Positions 60,730-64,000 of a stretch of DNA of 64,000 nt are shown here, piece by piece; within the stretch, counting starts at the first letter, position 1; each line of letters begins with the position of its first letter. Position numbers and translations under genes: made by a program. The stretch comes from Streptomyces smyrnaeus (GTDB taxonomy: Bacteria > Actinomycetota > Actinomycetes > Streptomycetales > Streptomycetaceae), in the NCBI RefSeq assembly GCF_017676345.1, contig NZ_JAFFZM010000018.1, positions 62,001 to 126,000 on the forward strand, given 5' to 3'. The notes beneath the pieces were generated by a model that did no database searches, was not told where the DNA came from, and saw only the letters and a program-made list of their open reading frames with translations.

Positions 60730-60932
60730 TTGCAGAATCGCCACCATTCGCCACCCCTTCGGATGAACCCTGGAGCACTCGGAGGCGCTTGACTTGACAC
60801 CTGGGAAGCAAACTCCACGGAGAGGCATCCCCATCTCCCCGTCCTCGCCCAGGAGTCCGACCGCCACCATCTCTTCGTCACTGTGTGCAACGACGCCGTA
60901 ACCATAAGCATTCGGGACCCGTTGGAGTGAGC

Positions 60933-61631
60933 ATGGGCTTCACGATCGGCGCCATCAGCGGTCTCAGCGGCATCCGCGAGATCCGCGAGCTGCGGCCCGG
61001 CGCACGCAGGCGCGAACGCGCCCAGGTGTGCACCACTGTCGCGGAGTACACCAGCCTGTGGGGCTGGGACGTGATCCCCGGCGCCCGCGCCATCCGCTCG
61101 GGCGGCCGTGTCGCCTGCTCCTGCGGCGCGAGCGCCTGCCCCTCCCCCGGTGACCACCCGCTCGACGCCTCCCTGGAGGTTCCCGCGGGTGCCACCCTCG
61201 ACGAGGCCTCCCGCGCCTGGGCGGCGGTTCCCGGGGCGGCCATGCTGCTCCCGACGGGCCGCGCCTTCGATGTGCTGGAGGTCGCCGAGCCCGTCGGCCG
61301 GTGCGCACTGGTGCGGCTGGAGCGGATGGGGGTACCGCTGGGTCCGGTGGCCGCGACACCGCACGGGCGGGCCTGGTTCCTGGTCGCCCCGGGCGCGGCG
61401 GCCGAACTTCCGGAGCTGCTCTACCGGATGGGCTGGGACGACGCCGGCCTCGACCTGCGCGGCAGGGGCGAGGGCGAGCACATCACGGCGCCGCCGTCCG
61501 ACCTCGCCGGTCTGGGCGCCGTGCGGTGGCTGCGCCCGCCCACCCTGGAGGCCTCGGGGCGCCCTCCGCAGGCCCGGCTGCTGCTGGGCACGCTGGCGTA
61601 CGTGTGCCACCGGGCAGCCGCCGTCCGGTGA
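60933..61631 (+). CDS. Prim-Pol-like (bifunctional primase/polymerase) domain protein
   Basis: A 232-residue stand-alone Prim-Pol-like protein. The characteristic Cys segment CSCGASACPSPGDHP is near residue 68. The region where family members carry the catalytic acidic pair reads AFDVLEV, and ITAPPSDLAGLGAVRWL near the end also fits. No helicase domain is attached. ATG at 60933 has GGAG six bases upstream. It is divergent from nsdA and convergent with ftsY, a conserved arrangement in Streptomyces. Whether it has primase activity is unknown. Confidence 0.8.
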   Translation: MGFTIGAISGLSGIREIRELRPGARRRERAQVCTTVAEYTSLWGWDVIPGARAIRSGGRVACSCGASACPSPGDHPLDASLEVPAGATLDEASRAWAAVPGAAMLLPTGRAFDVLEVAEPVGRCALVRLERMGVPLGPVAATPHGRAWFLVAPGAAAELPELLYRMGWDDAGLDLRGRGEGEHITAPPSDLAGLGAVRWLRPPTLEASGRPPQARLLLGTLAYVCHRAAAVR

Positions 61632-61691
61632 ATCGGCCGCGCGTCCGGCTCCCCGCCGTCGAGCGGCCGCCTGCGGCGCACCGTCGTGGTG

Positions 61692-61733
61692 GGCCGCCGT
61701 CGCGGCGGAACGGGTACCGCCGCGACGGCGGCC
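61692..61733. terminator. 17-bp bidirectional terminator
   Basis: A perfect 17-bp stem (61692-61708 with 61717-61733), eight-base loop, between the convergent Prim-Pol and ftsY genes. Confidence 0.85.
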
Positions 61734-61740
61734 TTCGGCC

Positions 61741-62976
61741 TCAGGCCTCTCGGACGAGCGCGTCCACGAACGCCTCCGGTTCGAAGGGCGCCAGATCGTC
61801 GGCGCCCTCGCCGAGCCCGACGAGCTTGACCGGCACGCCGAGCTCGCGCTGGACGGCGACGACGATGCCGCCCTTGGCGGTGCCGTCCAGCTTGGTGAGG
61901 ACGATGCCGGTGATGTCCACGACCTCGGCGAAGACCCTGGCCTGCACCAGGCCGTTCTGACCCGTGGTGGCGTCCAGCACCAGCAGCACCTCGTCCACCG
62001 GACCCTGCTTCTCGACGACGCGCTTGACCTTGCCCAGCTCGTCCATGAGGCCGGTCTTGGTGTGCAGCCGGCCCGCCGTGTCGATCAGCACCACATCGGC
62101 GCCGGCCTCGGTGCCCTGCTTGACCGCGTCGAACGCGACCGAAGCGGGGTCGCCGGCCTCCGGGCCGCGGACCGTACGGGCGCCCACCCGGGTGCCCCAG
62201 GTCTCCAGCTGGTCGGCGGCGGCGGCGCGGAAGGTGTCGGCCGCGCCGAGCACGACCGACTTGCCGTCGGCCACCAGCACCCGGGCGAGCTTGCCGGTGG
62301 TGGTGGTCTTGCCGGTGCCGTTGACGCCGACGACGAGCACCACGCCCGGGCGGTCGACGGCGGCCGCCTCCGCGCCCGGCTCGGTGTGCACCGTGCGGTC
62401 CAGGTCGGTGCCGACCAGCTTGAGCAGCTCCTCGCGGAGCAGACCGCGCAGCTCGTCGGGGGTACGGGTGCCGAGCACCTTGACCCGCTCACGCAGCTGC
62501 TCGACCAGTTCCTGGGTGGGGCCGACGCCGACATCGGCCGTCAGCAGGGTGTCCTCGACCTCCTCCCAGGTCTCCTCGTCCAGGTGCTCCCGGGACAGCA
62601 GGGTCAGCAGGCCCTTGCCGAGGGAGTTCTGGGAGCGGGAGAGCCGGTCGCGCAGCCGCACCAGCCGGCCGGCGGTCGGGGCCGGGGTCTCGATCTCCGG
62701 CGCGGCCGTGGCCGCCTCCGCGGTGGCGGGTGCCTCGGCCTCCTCGGCCTCGGGAAGGCCGACCTCCTCGATCGTGCGGCGGGCCCCTTCGGGCGGGGCC
62801 TCCGTCTCCTCTCCGACCTTCGGTTCGACAGTGCGGGTGGGGGCTTCGGTAGTGCTCTCGGAGGTGCCGGGCTGCTGGGTCTCGGCCGCCTTCTTCCTGC
62901 GGCCGGTGACCACCAGCCCGCTGATCGCGACGAGCGCGATCACAGCGATGACTACTACAAGGATGACGATTTCCAT
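61741..62976 (-). CDS. ftsY: SRP receptor FtsY
   Basis: A 411-residue SRP receptor GTPase. Unlike E. coli FtsY it begins with a true membrane segment (MEIVILVVVIAVIALVAISG), then an acidic A region, and the NG domain with G1 GVNGTGKTTT at 217-226, DTAGRLHTK and TKLDGTAKGG. This membrane-anchored form is typical of actinomycetes. ATG at 62976 has GGAG seven bases upstream. Its partner ffh is in the same window at 52-54 kb. Confidence 0.95.
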   Translation of the reverse strand: MEIVILVVVIAVIALVAISGLVVTGRRKKAAETQQPGTSESTTEAPTRTVEPKVGEETEAPPEGARRTIEEVGLPEAEEAEAPATAEAATAAPEIETPAPTAGRLVRLRDRLSRSQNSLGKGLLTLLSREHLDEETWEEVEDTLLTADVGVGPTQELVEQLRERVKVLGTRTPDELRGLLREELLKLVGTDLDRTVHTEPGAEAAAVDRPGVVLVVGVNGTGKTTTTGKLARVLVADGKSVVLGAADTFRAAAADQLETWGTRVGARTVRGPEAGDPASVAFDAVKQGTEAGADVVLIDTAGRLHTKTGLMDELGKVKRVVEKQGPVDEVLLVLDATTGQNGLVQARVFAEVVDITGIVLTKLDGTAKGGIVVAVQRELGVPVKLVGLGEGADDLAPFEPEAFVDALVREA

Positions 62977-63084
62977 AGCGGCTCCAGTATCGACCACCGT
63001 CAACGCTTCGCCGCCATTCCCTCTTCGCGCGCGCTGGGCTACGGTCCGGCACTCGCCATTGCCGTCTGCCGGGTGGGAGTCCTC

Positions 63085-64000
63085 GTGACCGTGACGACAA
63101 GTGTCCGCTTCAACCTCGTCCAGCCCGAACAGCCGCCGGGACCGGCGGAGTCGGCCGAGCGGCCGGTGGAGCGGTACCGGGCGGCGCTGGAGATGGCCGG
63201 CTACGCCGACGAGCACGGTGTGACCTCTCTCATCGTCGAGGAGCACCACGGTGCGCCGGACGGCTGGCTGCCCTCGCCGCTGGCCCTCGCGGGCGCCTTC
63301 CTGGGACGTACGCGCACCACGCTCGTGACGGCCTGCGCCATCCTGGCGCCGCTGTACGACCCGCTACGGCTGGCGGAGGACATCGCGGTGCTCGACCTGG
63401 CCAGCGGAGGGCGACTGGTCACGGTGGCGGGAGTCGGCTACCGCCCGGAGGAGTACGCGGCCCTGGGACGGGACTTCTCCCGGCGCGGCGCCCTGCAGGA
63501 CGAGGCCCTGGAGACGCTGCTGGCCGCCTGGACCGGCGAGCCGTTCAGCTACCGGGGCCGTACGGTGCGCGTCACTCCGCGCCCGTACAGCAGTCCGCAT
63601 CCGCCGCTGTTCGTCGGCGGCAGCTCGCGTCCCGCCGCACGCCGCGCCGCGCGGCTGGGCCTGCCGCTGTTCCTCCCCGCGCACCTGCCGCAGCTCGCGC
63701 GCTACTACGAGGAGCGCTGTGCGGCGGCGGGCGGCGCCCCGCTGTGTGTGATGCCGCCGCCGGAGCTGCCCGTCGTCCATCTGACCGACGACCCGGACCG
63801 GGCCTGGGCCGAGCTGGGGGAGCACTTCCTGTACGAGGCACGCCGGTACGCCGCCTGGCAGACCCCGGATGTGCACTCGGCGATGCGGGCGCAGGCCACC
63901 ACGGTGGCGGAGCTACGCACGGAGGGCGTCTACCGCTTCGTCACCCCGGACGAGTGCCTGGCGATGGTGGAGCGGCAGCCGGCCGGGGCGCGGCAGGTGC
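63085..64000 (+). CDS. Luciferase-like (LLM) flavin-dependent monooxygenase, 3' end cut
   Basis: The first 305 residues of an LLM-class oxidoreductase; the gene continues beyond the window. It has the family TIM-barrel pieces: SVRFNLVQPEQ at the start, HGVTSLIVEEHHGA, ILAPLYDPLRLAEDIAVLDLASGGR, and YRPEEYAALGRDF. These enzymes use FMNH2 or F420; the cofactor cannot be assigned here. GTG at 63085 is five bases after GGGAG; a second GTG at 63091 is possible. It is divergent from ftsY. Confidence 0.85.
   Translation, partial: MTVTTSVRFNLVQPEQPPGPAESAERPVERYRAALEMAGYADEHGVTSLIVEEHHGAPDGWLPSPLALAGAFLGRTRTTLVTACAILAPLYDPLRLAEDIAVLDLASGGRLVTVAGVGYRPEEYAALGRDFSRRGALQDEALETLLAAWTGEPFSYRGRTVRVTPRPYSSPHPPLFVGGSSRPAARRAARLGLPLFLPAHLPQLARYYEERCAAAGGAPLCVMPPPELPVVHLTDDPDRAWAELGEHFLYEARRYAAWQTPDVHSAMRAQATTVAELRTEGVYRFVTPDECLAMVERQPAGARQV

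Overview
The window is a stretch of conserved chromosome from a high-G+C actinomycete, almost certainly a Streptomyces. The reasons are the very high G+C, frequent GTG/TTG starts, the sporulation sigma factor WhiG, an NsdA-type developmental regulator, four tandem type I signal peptidases, the amtB-glnB-glnD nitrogen operon, and a gene order that follows the S. coelicolor core (from memory, roughly SCO5580 to SCO5680, inverted). I see no rRNA, tRNA, transposase, integrase, phage or cas genes.

Bases 1-22.8 kb form a polyamine/GABA locus: a truncated aldehyde dehydrogenase, a PucR-type regulator with a low-complexity insert, an orphan coupling-protein-like ATPase, gabT, a PAP2 phosphatase, then a minus-strand operon puuC-like/potD/potA/potB/potC/puuB-like. 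Further on come a second aminobutyraldehyde dehydrogenase, an Lrp/AsnC regulator and a class-III aminotransferase. Together these encode putrescine import, oxidation or transamination to 4-aminobutyraldehyde and GABA, and conversion to succinate semialdehyde. Inserted among them are an adenosine-deaminase-like gene (possibly menaquinone/futalosine pathway) coupled to a GDPD-like gene, a DUF4190 membrane protein and a small zinc-ribbon protein.

Bases 23-30.5 kb hold an ABC ATPase/permease pair with a degenerate ATPase signature, a thiamine importer (thiB-thiP-thiQ) preceded by a recognisable TPP riboswitch, and rlmN. Between rlmN and cdsA lie two type I-E CRISPR-like repeats exactly 61 bp apart, which could also be tandem terminators.

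Bases 30.5-35.4 kb are the cdsA, frr, pyrH, tsf, rpsB block with several strong hairpins. Bases 35.8-42.3 kb hold an M23 peptidase gene that has no stop near the end of its domain, a TetR regulator, whiG, and the coupled yraN-comM-dprA set. A shared element with two DnaA-box-like 9-mers 18 bp apart precedes both the M23 gene and yraN in the same orientation; I regard it as the most interesting unexplained signal here.

Bases 42.3-49.5 kb carry a DUF2469 gene, the four signal peptidases, rplS, trmD, rimM, a KH protein and rpsP. Bases 49.7-57 kb carry a SprT-like putative metalloprotease, a methyltransferase, a GNAT acetyltransferase, ffh, glnD and glnB. Bases 57.3-64 kb carry amtB (with a candidate GlnR site), nsdA, a Prim-Pol-like protein, ftsY and the 5' part of a luciferase-like monooxygenase.
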